The notes: generated from the letters alone by a model not told the origin. 64,000 nt of DNA from Streptomyces sp. NBC_01803 (GCF_035917415.1 NZ_CP109073.1:4386501-4450500), one strand, 5' to 3'; positions 8,711-18,815 are shown, counted from the stretch's first letter. Numbers and translations: made by a program.

Positions 8711-9727
8711 ATGCTCAGTGAGCGCAGGCTTGAGGTGTTGCGAGCCATCGTCCAGGACTACGTGGGTACCGAGGAGCCGGTGGGCTCCAAGGCCCTGACC
8801 GAGCGGCACAATCTCCAGGTCTCCCCTGCCACCGTGCGCAACGACATGGCGGCTCTGGAGGAGGAGGGGTATATCGCCCAGCCCCACACGAGCGCCGGCC
8901 GCGTGCCCACCGACAAGGGATACCGGCTGTTCGTCGACAAGCTCGCCGACGTCAAGCCGCTGACCGCCCCCGAGCGCCGCGCCATTCAGAACTTCCTGGA
9001 CGGCGCCGTGGACCTGGACGACGTGGTGGGCCGCACGGTCCGGCTGCTCGCCCAGCTCACGCGGCAGGTCGCCGTCGTGCAGTATCCGTCGCTCAGCCGC
9101 TCGACCGTGCGCCACGTCGAGCTGCTCGCGCTGGCCCCGGCCCGGCTGATGCTGGTGCTGATCACGGACACCGGGCGGGTCGAGCAGCGCATGGTCGACT
9201 GCCCGGCGTCCTTCGGCGAGACCTCGCTGGCCGAGCTGAGGGCCCGGCTGAACAGCCGGATCGCGGGCCAGCGGTTCCCCGAGGTGCCGCGTCTGGTGGC
9301 CGATCTGCCGGACTCGTTCGACGCCGACGAGCGGGGGACGGTCTCGACGGTGCTGTCCACCTTGTTGGAGACTCTGGTGGAGGAGACCGAGGAGCGGCTG
9401 ATGATCGGCGGCACCGCCAATCTGACGCGCTTCGCACAGGATTTCCCGTTGACGATCCGGCCGGTTCTGGAAGCTTTGGAGGAGCAGGTCGTGCTTCTGA
9501 GGCTGCTCGGGGAGGCGAAGGACTCGGGTATGACGGTCCGTATCGGGCATGAGAACGCTCACGAGGGCCTGACGTCCACATCGGTCGTCTCGGTCGGCTA
9601 CGGTTCAGGAGACGAGGCGGTCGCGAAGCTCGGCGTGGTCGGACCGACCCGCATGGACTACCCCGGAACGATGGGAGCGGTGCGCGCAGTGGCACGTTAC
9701 GTCGGACAGATCCTCGCGGAGAACTAA
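8711..9727 (+). CDS. hrcA: Heat-inducible transcription repressor HrcA
   Basis: A 338-aa repressor that binds CIRCE. The N-terminal winged helix ([19 protein letters not shown], with PVGSKAL and [16 protein letters not shown]) is followed by the HrcA-specific motif [14 protein letters not shown] near 70-83 and the GAF-like dimer domain. The ATG at 8711 is preceded by GGGAGGT. An in-frame extension back to 8642 would read through the CIRCE element and is rejected. It is the first gene of a heat-shock operon with dnaJ, which begins one base after the hrcA stop, and possibly rsmE. Regulation is by HrcA itself. Confidence 0.97.
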   Translation: MLSERRLEVLRAIVQDYVGTEEPVGSKALTERHNLQVSPATVRNDMAALEEEGYIAQPHTSAGRVPTDKGYRLFVDKLADVKPLTAPERRAIQNFLDGAVDLDDVVGRTVRLLAQLTRQVAVVQYPSLSRSTVRHVELLALAPARLMLVLITDTGRVEQRMVDCPASFGETSLAELRARLNSRIAGQRFPEVPRLVADLPDSFDADERGTVSTVLSTLLETLVEETEERLMIGGTANLTRFAQDFPLTIRPVLEALEEQVVLLRLLGEAKDSGMTVRIGHENAHEGLTSTSVVSVGYGSGDEAVAKLGVVGPTRMDYPGTMGAVRAVARYVGQILAEN

Positions 9728-10864
9728 GTGGCGGGCGACTACTACGCGATTCTCGGTGTACAGCGGGACGCCTCCCAGGAAGAGATCAAAAAGGCGTTCC
9801 GCAGGCTGGCGCGTGAGCTGCATCCGGATGTGAACCCGGATCCGAAGACCCAGGAGCGGTTCAAGGAGATCAACACCGCGTACGAGGTGCTCTCCGACCC
9901 GCAGAAGAAGCAGATGTACGACCTGGGCGGGGACCCGCTGGGCGGCGGCGCGTCCGCCGGTGCCGGGCCCGGCTTCGGTGCCGGCTTCGGGAACTTCTCG
10001 GACATCATGGACGCCTTCTTCGGCACCGCCTCGCAGCGCGGCCCGAAGTCGCGCACGCGGCGCGGCCAGGACGCCATGATCCGGCTGGAGATCGACCTCA
10101 ACGAGGCGGCGTTCGGCACCACCAAGGAGATCCAGGTCGACACGGCCACCGTGTGCGCCACCTGCAATGGCGAGGGCGCGGCGCCCGGCACCTCGGCGCA
10201 GACCTGCGACATGTGCCGGGGACGCGGCGAGATCTCCCAGGTCACACGCTCCTTCCTGGGCCAGGTCATGACATCGCGGCCCTGCCCGCAGTGTCAGGGC
10301 TTCGGCACGGTCGTGCCCACGCCGTGCCCCGAGTGCGCGGGCGACGGCCGGGTGCGGTCGCGGCGCACGCTGACGGTGAAGATCCCGGCGGGCGTGGACA
10401 ACGGGACCCGTATCCAGCTCGCGGGCGAGGGCGAGGTCGGCCCGGGCGGCGGTCCCGCCGGCGACCTCTACGTGGAGATCCGCGAGAAGCCGCACGCCGT
10501 CTTCCAGCGCCGTGGCGACGACCTGCACTGCACGGTCACCATCCCCATGACGGCCGCCTCGCTGGGCACCAAGGTGCCGCTGGAGACGCTGGACGGCATG
10601 GAGGAGATCGACATCCGGCCCGGCACGCAATCCGGCCAGTCGATCCCGCTGCACGGCCGGGGCGTCACGCACCTGCGCAGCACCGGGCGCGGCGATCTCG
10701 TGGTGCATGTGGAGGTGCAGACACCCTCCAAGCTGGACCCGGAGCAGGAGGAGCTGCTGCGCCGGCTGGCCAAGCTGCGCGGCGAGGAGCGGCCGATGGG
10801 CCAGTTCCAGCCGGGGCAGCAGGGGCTGTTCTCGCGTCTGAAGGATGCTTTCAACGGCCGGTAG
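9728..10864 (+). CDS. dnaJ: Chaperone protein DnaJ (Hsp40)
   Basis: A 378-aa type I DnaJ. The J domain has the HPD motif at residues 32-34. A short Gly-rich region follows, then four zinc motifs [24 protein letters not shown] and CPECAGDG, and the C-terminal substrate-binding domains. It delivers unfolded clients to DnaK and stimulates ATP hydrolysis. Translation starts at GTG 9728, immediately after the hrcA TAA-G, which implies translational coupling. Streptomycetes carry a dnaK-linked dnaJ1 and an hrcA-linked copy; this is the hrcA-linked one. Confidence 0.97.
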   Translation: MAGDYYAILGVQRDASQEEIKKAFRRLARELHPDVNPDPKTQERFKEINTAYEVLSDPQKKQMYDLGGDPLGGGASAGAGPGFGAGFGNFSDIMDAFFGTASQRGPKSRTRRGQDAMIRLEIDLNEAAFGTTKEIQVDTATVCATCNGEGAAPGTSAQTCDMCRGRGEISQVTRSFLGQVMTSRPCPQCQGFGTVVPTPCPECAGDGRVRSRRTLTVKIPAGVDNGTRIQLAGEGEVGPGGGPAGDLYVEIREKPHAVFQRRGDDLHCTVTIPMTAASLGTKVPLETLDGMEEIDIRPGTQSGQSIPLHGRGVTHLRSTGRGDLVVHVEVQTPSKLDPEQEELLRRLAKLRGEERPMGQFQPGQQGLFSRLKDAFNGR

Positions 10865-10906
10865 GCGAGCGCTGGATGAGCACGGTATGGGCGGTATGAG
10901 CGGCGT

Positions 10907-11659
10907 ATGAGTACGGCACCGGTCTTCCTGGCCGAGCCGGGATCGCTGGCGGCGGCCGGGGTGGGCGGGACGATCGCGCTCGACGGCCCCGAGGGTCGGC
11001 ACGCGGTCTCGGTCCGGCGGCTGCGGGTGGGCGAGGCGGTCGTTCTCACCGACGGCGAGGGCGGCGGCGCGTTCGGCGCGGTGGCGGCGGTCGAGGGCCG
11101 GGACCGGCTCGTGGTGACGGTGACCGAGGTGCGGCACGAGCCGCCGCCACGGCCGGTGCTCACGGTCGTGCAGGCGTTGCCCAAGGGCGACCGGGGCGAG
11201 CTGGCCGTGGAGACCATGACCGAGACCGGTGTGGACGCCGTCGTGCCGTGGGCCGCGTCCCGCTGCGTCACGCGGTGGAAGGGCGAGCGCGGCGAGAAGG
11301 CTTTGGCGAAGTGGCGCGCGACGGCCCGCGAGGCGGCCAAACAGTCCCGGCGCCTGCGCGTCCCCGACGTCACGGCCCCGATGACGACGCGGCAGGTGGC
11401 CCGGACGCTGTCGGCGGCGGCCTTCGCCGCGGTGTTGCATGAGTCGGGCACGGAGCCGCTGTCCACCGCGCCGCTGCCGGCGGACGGCGAGATCGTCCTG
11501 GTGGTCGGCCCGGAGGGCGGCGTCTCACCGGAGGAGCTGGCGGCCTTCGCGGCGGCGGGCGCGAAAGCGTACCGCCTGGGCCCGACAGTCCTGCGCACCT
11601 CGACGGCGGGCACCGCCGCGACCGCGATGCTGCTGGCCCGGACGGGACGCTGGAGCTAG
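10907..11659 (+). CDS. rsmE: 16S rRNA (uracil-1498-N3)-methyltransferase RsmE
   Basis: A 250-aa SPOUT methyltransferase. The N-terminal PUA-like part (GPEGRHAVSVRRLRVGEAV) binds rRNA, and the C-terminal trefoil-knot motifs VVGPEGGVSPEEL and YRLGPTVLRTSTAGTAA bind SAM and are diagnostic for RsmE. It methylates U1498 in helix 44 of the assembled 30S subunit. The gene lies 42 bp after dnaJ on the same strand, an arrangement widely conserved in Gram-positive bacteria, so it is probably the last gene of the CIRCE-controlled operon. The ATG at 10907 is one of several closely spaced candidates. Confidence 0.95.
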   Translation: MSTAPVFLAEPGSLAAAGVGGTIALDGPEGRHAVSVRRLRVGEAVVLTDGEGGGAFGAVAAVEGRDRLVVTVTEVRHEPPPRPVLTVVQALPKGDRGELAVETMTETGVDAVVPWAASRCVTRWKGERGEKALAKWRATAREAAKQSRRLRVPDVTAPMTTRQVARTLSAAAFAAVLHESGTEPLSTAPLPADGEIVLVVGPEGGVSPEELAAFAAAGAKAYRLGPTVLRTSTAGTAATAMLLARTGRWS

Positions 11660-12024
11660 GGCGCGGTGCCCTGCTCGGGCGACGGCGACGGCGACGGCGA
11701 CGGGGCGCGGGCGGCGGCGGGGCGCGGGCGGCGGCGGGGCGCGGGCCGTACCGCCTGACGGCCTCGCGGGGCGCGGGCGGCTTCGCCGTGCGGAGGGCGA
11801 GGTCGCCCTTGGCGTGTGCGGGGTTGGGCTGCCGCGGTGGGCGGGTCGTGAGGTTGGGGCGGTGGCTCGTGCGGAGAGCCCGGTGATGCTGTCCGGCGGT
11901 GAGCTTCTCGGTCGTCGCCACCAACCGCGCACCGCCGTGTGATGGCCTCGCGTGGTTCGTCGGGGCGAGGTGGCCGTTGGTGTGGGGCGTGCTGGGTCGT
12001 CTGACGGGCGCTCGGGGGTGAAGG
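11660..12024. repeat. Gene-free 365 bp with microsatellite-like repeats
   Basis: The stretch between rsmE and the convergent gene at 12025 contains about four copies of a GACGGC hexamer at 11681-11703. These run directly into nearly three copies of a 17-bp unit, CGGGGCGCGGGCGGCGG, at 11701-11747. The rest has reading frames rich in Arg and Pro with no recognisable protein. It may serve as the termination zone between two convergent genes. I see no RNA gene in it. Confidence 0.7.
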
Positions 12025-13395
12025 TCAGAGGCGGGCGCTCTCCTCGTAGCGGCGGAGTCTGCGGCGGGCCCAGGCGAGGAGCTCTGTCGTGAGGGGGGTG
12101 TCGTGGCGGTTCAGGCGGGCGCGGATCAGGCGTTCCGCCTCGTCCGCGGCTTCGCCGCCGGCGGTGATGTCCTGGCCCCGGACCAGGAGTTCGGCCACCG
12201 CGCGTTTGGTGGCGTCCAGCCGGTACACGTGCTCGTGCCGCAGCAGCTCCTGGGCCAGCGCGCAGCGGTCGTCCGTGATCTCGCCGGGGCGGCTCAGCCA
12301 GGACGTCAGCCACAGGTGCAGGCGGGCGGCGACGACCAGCTCGGGTGGGCAGGTGCGGGCGATCTCCAGCGCGCCCTTGAGGTCGGGGCCCGCCGTGCCC
12401 CAGACCAGCTCGTACATCAGGAGGAGCGTGTCCGGGTCGGTCGGTCCGCCGTTCGGCAGGCGGGCGGCCAGCACCCGGTAGAGGCCGGTGCCGTGGAGCT
12501 GGTGGGGGCGTCCGCGCAGCCGTTCCGCCGCGAGGCGCAGCCGTTCCGGCGTGCTGGGCGGCGGGCTCTGCGGCACCGGGCCGGCGCGTCCGGGCAGCTC
12601 GCGCAGCCAGACGCGGGCCGCCTTCGCCACCCATGGGTCCGGCTCGGGCCGGCTGCCGTCGCCGCCGAGGCCGTCGTGTACCCGGTAGCGCGTCAGGAGG
12701 TCGAGGTCCTTGCGGTCGAAGTCGGTGTCCGGGCCGATGCCCACGATCTGCTGGGGCGCCTCGTACGGGCGCCGGGCGCGGGTGGTGAACGTCAGGGAGC
12801 GGGCGTGCGACTCGTCCACGAACCGGTGCAGGAAGCGGCAGGCGAGCGCGATCCACAGTGCGACGGCCGCCTGGTCCTCCTCGGCGACGACGATCCGCGG
12901 CCCGGGGGCCGACCCGGTGAACAGGCGGCGGACGTCGCTGAGGAAGGCGATCATGCGGGCCTGCCGGGCCCGCGCGAAGTCGGCCAGCCGGCCGTCGGTG
13001 ATCTCCATGGCCGGGCGCGGCACGGTGTCCTCACCCAGCCGCCGGCCGGGAGCCGTTCCCAGCCGGGCCGGGCGCCAGGTGGGGGAGCGCCACAGGTCGA
13101 TGGGCCACATCGCGGGCAGGTCACCGGCGGCGCCGTTCGGCAGGAACAGCACGTCGGCCTCGCCGCCCTTGGGCGGGGTGTGGCACAGCACCGCGCCGTC
13201 GTCGCCCGGCAGCCGGGCGTAGCTCAGGGAGTCGCCGGGAGCCGGGGCCGAGGCGGCCACCAGGGGCGCCAGCGCGATCGGCAGGCCGTCCGGGGCGGGT
13301 GGCCCCAACGGGATATGGCGCGCGGAGACTTCACCGTTACCGGGATCGACGGCGATGGTGAAGCGGAGCCTTCGGATGACGTGGCTCCCGTGCAT
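12025..13395 (-). CDS. GTPase-associated protein 1 (GAP1)-like protein
   Basis: A 456-aa protein that I assign to the GAP1-related family of NTP-dependent conflict systems. The middle holds the hallmark series RIVVAEEDQAAVALWIALAC, then SLTFTTRARRPYEAPQQIVG and a TDFD acidic turn, seen in GAP1 middle domains next to the arginine-rich RRPY segment. The N-terminal 130 residues (RRLRFTIAVDPGNGEV, SLSYARLPGDDGAVLCHT) match the style of the family's beta-rich N-terminal domain; the C-terminal 200 are helical. In known systems GAP1 is encoded next to a TRAFAC-like GTPase and other conflict components. No such partner is visible here, so it is an orphan or a remnant. Its neighbours are the HTTM gene (upstream, same strand) and convergent rsmE. 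Confidence 0.6.
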   Translation of the reverse strand: MHGSHVIRRLRFTIAVDPGNGEVSARHIPLGPPAPDGLPIALAPLVAASAPAPGDSLSYARLPGDDGAVLCHTPPKGGEADVLFLPNGAAGDLPAMWPIDLWRSPTWRPARLGTAPGRRLGEDTVPRPAMEITDGRLADFARARQARMIAFLSDVRRLFTGSAPGPRIVVAEEDQAAVALWIALACRFLHRFVDESHARSLTFTTRARRPYEAPQQIVGIGPDTDFDRKDLDLLTRYRVHDGLGGDGSRPEPDPWVAKAARVWLRELPGRAGPVPQSPPPSTPERLRLAAERLRGRPHQLHGTGLYRVLAARLPNGGPTDPDTLLLMYELVWGTAGPDLKGALEIARTCPPELVVAARLHLWLTSWLSRPGEITDDRCALAQELLRHEHVYRLDATKRAVAELLVRGQDITAGGEAADEAERLIRARLNRHDTPLTTELLAWARRRLRRYEESARL

Positions 13396-13512
13396 CAGCT
13401 CAGTACCCTCCTGGGCCGCGGTGTCGACTGTGACGCCGCGCTGGGGTCCAGTTTCGCGAAAGCATCGCGGAATCCGCAGGTCCTTGGCGGAATCTTTTCC
13501 GAGTGGTAATCC

Positions 13513-14922
13513 TCAGGGCCCCGGAAGCGGCTCGTCGAGCGGCAGGATCCAGTCCGCGTGACCCCACCACGGCACGGGGATCCGGGACAGGTCCACGTCC
13601 GGGTCGATCAGCAGGGCGGGGTCGCGGCCATTGAGGGCCACCCACGCGCGCACCCTGACCTCGGCGCCGTCGAACTCCTCGGAGAGGAAGTGGGCGAAGA
13701 GCACGAGGCGCTCGGGGTGGCCCGCCAGCCGGGCCTCCTGTTCGGGGGTCAGATAGTCGGCGTTGTCGATCCGCCACACCCGGCGGCCGTCGGTGAGGAT
13801 GAAGGCGGCGGTGCCCTCCTTGGCGCGCAGCATCATGTGCCAGGCGTAACGGTGGCCCTCCTCCGTCCAGTTGGCCGGGCCGGGGATGAGGAGGTGGCGC
13901 AGCGGCAGCAGCATCTGGACCGTCGCCCAGGCGGCGAGGCACAGGGCCAGGGCGGGGCGCACGGCCGCTCGCCGGGCGGCGACGGGGGCGGCGACGGGGA
14001 CAGGGACGGGGGCGGTGACGGGGACAGGGACGGGGACAGGGACGGGAACGAGCGCGGGCGCGGGCGCGGGCGTGGGTTCGCGGACGCGGTGGAGCAGCCG
14101 CCGGGGCCAGTCGGGTGGGAAGAAGACGGTGGTCGCCGGGATCATCAGCCACGGGAAGATGAACAGGCCCCACAGCCGGGCGTTGGCCAGGTGGAAGCAG
14201 ACGGCCGCGGCGAACGCCCAGGCGCGCGTGCGGCGGTGCGACAGGAGACCGGCGACCGTCAGATCGAAGACGAGCGAGCCGTAGGCCATCGCGAGAACGA
14301 CCGGCTCCTCGGTGAAGAAGCGACCGACAAGGGGGAAGTCGGCGCGTTCGGCGAGCCAGCCCCGCAGCGGCTCGCCGCGCAGCCAGTCGCCGTTGAGCTT
14401 GGCGAGGCCGCCGAAGACGTACGGCACGCCGATCTGGAAGCGCAGCAGCCACACCACCCAGGCGGGCACGGTCGGCGACGCGACGGCCGGGCGCAATCGC
14501 GCGTCCAGCGACCAACTGCTGTGCAGAGGAAGGAAGATCATCAGGAATGACAGCAGCGACAGCAGGTACTCGTGGTTCTGGTAGAACGAGGAGTCCAGCA
14601 GGAACACATAGGTGGTCAGCGTGAAGAACGCCGCGCACGCCGCGCGGTACCACAGCCCGGCCGCGATCAGCAGGCCGGCGACGACCATCCCCGCGTAGAC
14701 CAGACGTAACCACGGTCCGGGCGGCGGCTGGACGAACGTCAGTGGGGGATAGCCGAAGTGAAAGGCGGCGTCGGCGTAGTAGGCGTCCGCCAGATCCGGC
14801 AGGTACATCAGCGCGTTCACGGTGACGGCGATCCCGAACGCGCAGCGGAAGACGGCCGGACCGGCCCCGCTCACCCCGCGCGCCCCCGCGACGCGCACCC
14901 GCTCCCCCCACACCCGCCGCAT
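13513..14922 (-). CDS. HTTM-domain (vitamin K-dependent carboxylase-like) membrane protein
   Basis: An integral membrane protein of 469 aa from the ATG at 14922. It has several hydrophobic helices and the HTTM signatures FRCAFGIAVTVNALMYLPDL near the start, DSSFYQNHEYLLSLLSFLMI and LLRFQIGVPYVFGGLAKLNG with the conserved Gly-Leu-Ala-Lys-Leu. The family is related to vitamin K-dependent gamma-glutamyl carboxylase, but the bacterial function is not established. A Val-Pro/Ala-Pro repeat (VPVPVPVPVT type, encoded by a GGGACAGGGACG tandem repeat near 14000-14055) separates the HTTM region from a soluble C-terminal domain of about 150 aa. A longer reading frame to 15117 runs antisense through the HIT gene and is rejected. 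Confidence 0.82.
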   Translation of the reverse strand: MRRVWGERVRVAGARGVSGAGPAVFRCAFGIAVTVNALMYLPDLADAYYADAAFHFGYPPLTFVQPPPGPWLRLVYAGMVVAGLLIAAGLWYRAACAAFFTLTTYVFLLDSSFYQNHEYLLSLLSFLMIFLPLHSSWSLDARLRPAVASPTVPAWVVWLLRFQIGVPYVFGGLAKLNGDWLRGEPLRGWLAERADFPLVGRFFTEEPVVLAMAYGSLVFDLTVAGLLSHRRTRAWAFAAAVCFHLANARLWGLFIFPWLMIPATTVFFPPDWPRRLLHRVREPTPAPAPALVPVPVPVPVPVTAPVPVPVAAPVAARRAAVRPALALCLAAWATVQMLLPLRHLLIPGPANWTEEGHRYAWHMMLRAKEGTAAFILTDGRRVWRIDNADYLTPEQEARLAGHPERLVLFAHFLSEEFDGAEVRVRAWVALNGRDPALLIDPDVDLSRIPVPWWGHADWILPLDEPLPGP

Positions 14923-15010
14923 CCTAGAGCGTGCCGTCCGGGAGGGGCGCGCAGCGGGTAGCATCCGGTGGGTATTCGTTCGATGACGCTTCGGAGGAGG
15001 GCCCCCGGCG

Positions 15011-15370
15011 ATGGCGGGAGAACCCCAGGCCGACTGCCTGTTCTGCAAGATCGTGTCGGGCGACGTGCCGGCGACGATCGTCCGGGAGACAGAGACCACC
15101 GTCGCCTTCCGGGACATAAACCCGCAGGCGCCGTGCCACGTGCTGGTGATCCCCCGGGCCCACTACCCGGACGGGGCCGCGCTGGCCACCGCCGCGCCGG
15201 AGGTGGCCGCCGACGTGCTGCGCGAGGCGGGTGAGGTGGCCGCGCAGGAGAAGGTGGACGGCCACGGGTACCGCGTCGTGTTCAATACCGGAGCGGGCGC
15301 GGGCCAGACGGTCTTCCACGCGCACGCCCACCTGCTGGCGGGACGCGGTCTGACCTGGCCGCCGGGCTAG
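15011..15370 (+). CDS. HIT family nucleotide hydrolase/transferase
   Basis: A 119-aa HINT-type protein. The zinc or structural Cys pair CLFCKIV is at residues 9-12, and the catalytic histidine triad HAHAHLL (HxHxH) is near 105. HIT proteins hydrolyse nucleoside phosphoramidates and acyl-adenylates. The ATG at 15011 has an AGGAGGG upstream. It diverges from the HTTM gene over an 88-bp intergenic region. Its stop is only 7 bp from the start of rnz, so the two form an operon. Confidence 0.94.
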   Translation: MAGEPQADCLFCKIVSGDVPATIVRETETTVAFRDINPQAPCHVLVIPRAHYPDGAALATAAPEVAADVLREAGEVAAQEKVDGHGYRVVFNTGAGAGQTVFHAHAHLLAGRGLTWPPG

Positions 15371-15377
15371 GCGCCCG

Positions 15378-16283
15378 TTGTCCGCCCGCGAGCTGGTCGT
15401 GCTCGGCACGGCCAGCCAGGTGCCCACGCGGCACCGCAACCACAACGGCTATGTGCTGCGCTGGGACGCCGAGACCATCCTGTTCGACCCCGGCGAGGGC
15501 ACCCAGCGGCAGATGCTGCTGGCCGGGGTCAGCGCGCACGACCTCACCCGGATCTGCGTCACGCACTTCCACGGCGACCACTCGCTCGGCCTGGCCGGGG
15601 TGATCCAGCGCATCAGCCTCGACCAGGTGCCGCACCCGGTCGCCGCCCACTACCCGGCGAGCGGGCAGGAGTTCTTCGACCGGCTGCGGTACGCCACCGC
15701 CTACCGCGAGGCCGCGCGCCTGCTGCCGCGGCCGGTGGCCGGGGAAGGGGTGCTGGCGGAGTCTTCCGCGTTCACGCTGACGGCCCGCCGGCTGTCCCAC
15801 CCGGTCGAGTCCTTCGGCTACCGGCTGGTCGAGCCGGACGGCCGCCGGATGCTGCCGGACCGGCTCGCGGCGCACGGCGTCTCCGGTCCCGACGTGGGCC
15901 TGCTGCGGCGCGCGGGGCGGCTGCGCGGCGTCACGCTGGAGGAGGTGAGCGTGCGGCGGCCGGGCCAGCGCTTCGCGTTCGTCATGGACACCCGGCTGTG
16001 CGACGGCGTCTACGCGCTGGCCGAGGGCTGCGATCTGCTGGTCATCGAGGCCACCTTCCTGGCCGCGGACCTCGCGCTGGCCCACGAGTACGGCCATCTC
16101 ACCGCCGGGCAGGCGGCCCGCGCCGCCGCCGAGAGCGGGGTACGGCACCTGGTGCTGACGCACTTCTCGCAGCGCTACCCCGACCCGGAGCCGTTCGCCC
16201 GGGAGGCGAGGGAAGCCGGCTTCGAGGGCGAACTGACGGTGGCCGAAGACCTCATGCGGGTGCCGCTCCCGTCGCGGCGCTGA
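15378..16283 (+). CDS. rnz: Ribonuclease Z
   Basis: A 301-aa MBL-fold tRNase. The motif [10 protein letters not shown] (HxHxDH) supplies the catalytic zinc site, the PxKxRN-like region and the flexible arm are in the middle, and the [13 protein letters not shown] and LTHFSQRY motifs supply the remaining His ligands. It cleaves the 3' trailer of tRNA precursors. It begins at TTG 15378 directly after the HIT gene, a strong case for translational coupling. Its last 32 bp overlap, tail to tail, with the GH4 gene on the other strand. Confidence 0.95.
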   Translation: MSARELVVLGTASQVPTRHRNHNGYVLRWDAETILFDPGEGTQRQMLLAGVSAHDLTRICVTHFHGDHSLGLAGVIQRISLDQVPHPVAAHYPASGQEFFDRLRYATAYREAARLLPRPVAGEGVLAESSAFTLTARRLSHPVESFGYRLVEPDGRRMLPDRLAAHGVSGPDVGLLRRAGRLRGVTLEEVSVRRPGQRFAFVMDTRLCDGVYALAEGCDLLVIEATFLAADLALAHEYGHLTAGQAARAAAESGVRHLVLTHFSQRYPDPEPFAREAREAGFEGELTVAEDLMRVPLPSRR

Positions 16284-17586
16284 GCATCCGGGCGGCGGTG
16301 GTGGGGGAGTCGACCAGCGGGTGCAGGGCGAGGGCGCGCAGGGCCGCCGCGCCGGAGCCGGTGGTCGCGGCCTCGATCGTGGCCCGCTCCACCGCCTTGA
16401 CCTGGAGCATCAGGCCCAGCTCCGGCAGCCCCGGCGACAGGCACGGCACGGGGTGGGCGCCGTGGGCGTCCACATCGCAGACGGTCTCGATGATCCCGTC
16501 GTCGGGGAGCGCCGGGACCGCGCCCGCGTTGCGGACGTTCAGGATCAGGCGGGCGCGCCGGTCCGTGGCGATCGCGCGCATCAGGTCGAGCGCGACCCGC
16601 TCGTAGCCGCCGCCCTCCAGGTCGCAACTGTCGCGCTGCCAGCCGCCGGTGGCCGCGCGGCCCTCGGCGCCGTACGTCTCCTCGCGCTCCAGCCGGGCGC
16701 GTTCCCACAGCCGGGCCGCGCGCTCGGGGTCGCGCCCGGCCGCCGCGAAGAACGCGCTCTGCTGCCGGTCGAGGAACTCCCCGCGCGTCTCGGCGGCCAC
16801 GCGGGCCGCCGCCAGGGTCTCGCGGCCGAAGTAGTAGTAGTGCAGGTACTCGTTGGGGAGGATGCCGAGCGCCCGCAGCCAGTCCGCGCCGAACAGCCGG
16901 CCCTCCTCGAACGACGCCAGCGCCGCGTCGTCCGCCAGCAGCCCCGGCAGCAGGTCGGTGCCGTGGTGCGTCAACGACTGGAGCCAACCCAGGTGGTTGA
17001 GGCCGACATAGCCGAACGTCACCTCGTCCGGGTCGGCGCCCGCCGCCCGCGCCGCGCGCCGGACCAGGCCGACCGGCGAGTCGCAGATGCCGATCACCCG
17101 GTGGCCCAGCTCGGACGCCATCGCCTCGGTCACCATCCCGGCCGGGTTGGTGAAGTTGATCAGCCACGCCTCGGGCGCCAGCTCGCGGACGCGCGCCGCG
17201 ATCCGCAGCGCCACCGGGATGGTGCGCAGCCCGTACAGCACGCCGCCCGCGCCGACCGTCTCCTGGCCCAGTACCCCTTCGGCCAGCGGCACCCGCTCGT
17301 CGCGGGTCCGGCCGGCCGTGCCGCCCACCCGCACCGCGCAGAAGACGAAGTCCGCGCCGCGCACCGCGTCGTCCAGCGACTCGGCGATCCGCACGGCGGG
17401 CGCGTCCGGCAGGCCGGCCGCGTCGGCGGCGAGGACCGTGGCGATCACCCGGGCGCGACCGGGGTCGGTGTCGTACAGCGTCACCTCGGAGCAGCGGCCG
17501 GCCGCGTCGCGATCGGCCGTTGTCAGTAGCGCCCGGTATACCAGGGGAACGCGGAACCCGCCGCCGCCGATGATCGAGAGCCTCAT
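16252..17586 (-). CDS. GH4 family 6-phospho-glycosidase
   Basis: A 444-aa member of glycoside hydrolase family 4. The N-terminal Rossmann fold [10 protein letters not shown] binds NAD+. The substrate and metal region includes [30 protein letters not shown] (Asn-Pro of the active site) and CDSPVGL (the metal-binding Cys), then VGLNHLGWL (metal-binding His). GH4 enzymes use an unusual NAD+/Mn2+ redox mechanism; the closest type here is 6-phospho-beta-glucosidase. The ATG at 17586 fits the family start [12 protein letters not shown]; an upstream extension is rejected. It diverges from a PfkB kinase, with only 50 bp between starts, so one promoter region serves both, as in other streptomycetes. 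Confidence 0.92.
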   Translation of the reverse strand: MRLSIIGGGGFRVPLVYRALLTTADRDAAGRCSEVTLYDTDPGRARVIATVLAADAAGLPDAPAVRIAESLDDAVRGADFVFCAVRVGGTAGRTRDERVPLAEGVLGQETVGAGGVLYGLRTIPVALRIAARVRELAPEAWLINFTNPAGMVTEAMASELGHRVIGICDSPVGLVRRAARAAGADPDEVTFGYVGLNHLGWLQSLTHHGTDLLPGLLADDAALASFEEGRLFGADWLRALGILPNEYLHYYYFGRETLAAARVAAETRGEFLDRQQSAFFAAAGRDPERAARLWERARLEREETYGAEGRAATGGWQRDSCDLEGGGYERVALDLMRAIATDRRARLILNVRNAGAVPALPDDGIIETVCDVDAHGAHPVPCLSPGLPELGLMLQVKAVERATIEAATTGSGAAALRALALHPLVDSPTTAARMLSAATGAAPA

Positions 17587-17636
17587 GAGCCGGAACGTAC
17601 CGTAGACACCGGCCACAACCACGACCGGAGCCACTG

Positions 17637-18728
17637 GTGACCATCGAGAAAGTTGACCCGCTCGCCGCGGTGCGCGTCCCCGGGGACCCGGGGTGCGACG
17701 TCTATCTGACCGGGACCGTGTTCCTGGACATCATCTTCACGGGGCTGGACTCCGCGCCCGTGCGCGGCACCGAGTCCTGGGCACGGGGGATGGGGTCGAG
17801 CCCCGGCGGGGTGGCGAACATGGCGACGGCGCTGGCCCGGCTCGGCCTGCGCACCAGCCTGGCGGCGGCGTTCGGGGACGACAAGTACGGGGAGTACTGC
17901 TGGGAGACGCTGGAGCGGGGCGAGGGCATCGATCTGTCCCGGTCCCGGATGGTCCCCGGCTGGCATTCGCCGGTGACGGTCTCCATGGCCTACGACGGCG
18001 AGCGGACCATGGTCTCGCACGGTCACGAGGCGCCGCTGCCGCAGGAGGTGCCGGGGGAACGGTGCCCGCCGCCGGCCCGTTCCTGTGTCGCCTCGCTGCG
18101 GGCGGGGGAGCGGCAGGAGTGGATCGGCGAGGCCGCCGGCGCCGGCAGCCTGATCTTCGCCGACACCGGGTGGGACGAGACCGGCGCCTGGGACCTGGCG
18201 GCGCTGCCGGATCTGGCGCACTGCGAGGCGTTCCTGCCGAACGCGGGCGAGGCCATGCGCTACACGCGCGCCGACTCGCCCCGGGCCGCCGCGCACGCGC
18301 TGACCGAGGTGGTGCCGCTGGCCGTGGTCACCATGGGCGCCGAGGGGGCGTACGCGGTGGACGGCCGCACCGGGGAGACCGCCGAGGTGCCGGCCATCCT
18401 CGTGGAGCCCCTGGACACCACGGGCGCGGGGGACGTCTTCATGGCCGGGTTCGTCACCGGCACGCTGGCCGGCTGGCCGTTGGCCGACCGGCTGGCGCTG
18501 GCCGGGCTGACGGCGGCGCTGTCCGTGCGGGAGTTCGGCGGTTCGCTCTCCGCGCCCGACTGGGGCGAGGTGGCGGCCTGGTGGCAGGAGGTGCGCGCCC
18601 TCACCCCTGAGGACGGGCCGATGGGCGGGAGCCTCACGCGGTACGGGTTCCTGTCGGGGCTGCTGTCGGCCGCCGGCCGGCCGTGCGCGCGGCGGCGCGC
18701 GGTGCCCACGCTGGGGTTCCGCGGCTGA
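17637..18728 (+). CDS. PfkB family sugar kinase
   Basis: A 363-aa ribokinase-type carbohydrate kinase. The N-terminal SSPGGVANMATALARLGL (substrate-binding Gly-Gly) and the C-terminal PLDTTGAGDVFMAGFVTG (ATP/anion hole with the catalytic Asp) are both present. PfkB members phosphorylate hexoses, ribose or nucleosides. The protein has an extra tail of about 40 aa beyond the usual C-terminus, Arg-rich at the very end. Translation starts at GTG 17637, divergent from the GH4 phosphoglycosidase; together they suggest uptake and catabolism of a beta-glucoside. The exact substrate is unknown. Confidence 0.9.
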   Translation: MTIEKVDPLAAVRVPGDPGCDVYLTGTVFLDIIFTGLDSAPVRGTESWARGMGSSPGGVANMATALARLGLRTSLAAAFGDDKYGEYCWETLERGEGIDLSRSRMVPGWHSPVTVSMAYDGERTMVSHGHEAPLPQEVPGERCPPPARSCVASLRAGERQEWIGEAAGAGSLIFADTGWDETGAWDLAALPDLAHCEAFLPNAGEAMRYTRADSPRAAAHALTEVVPLAVVTMGAEGAYAVDGRTGETAEVPAILVEPLDTTGAGDVFMAGFVTGTLAGWPLADRLALAGLTAALSVREFGGSLSAPDWGEVAAWWQEVRALTPEDGPMGGSLTRYGFLSGLLSAAGRPCARRRAVPTLGFRG

Positions 18729-18763
18729 CCGGCGGGAGCGCCGTCACGGGTGCCGCCGCGCTG

Positions 18764-18815
18764 ACCGGCGCGGCGCGCGCCGGCGTGACGCATACCGGCG
18801 CGGCGCGCACCGGCG
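18764..18815. repeat. 22-bp direct repeat downstream of the PfkB gene
   Basis: ACCGGCGCGGCGCGC, then (G/A)CCGGCG, occurs at 18764-18785 and again at 18794-18815 with one difference. Each copy is itself able to fold into a hairpin (CCGGCGCG/CGCGCCGG). It most likely acts as the terminator of the PfkB gene. Confidence 0.55.

Noticed and set aside
14923..15117. An upstream extension of the HTTM gene to 15117
   Set aside because: It runs antisense through the HIT gene; ATG 14922 gives the family start.
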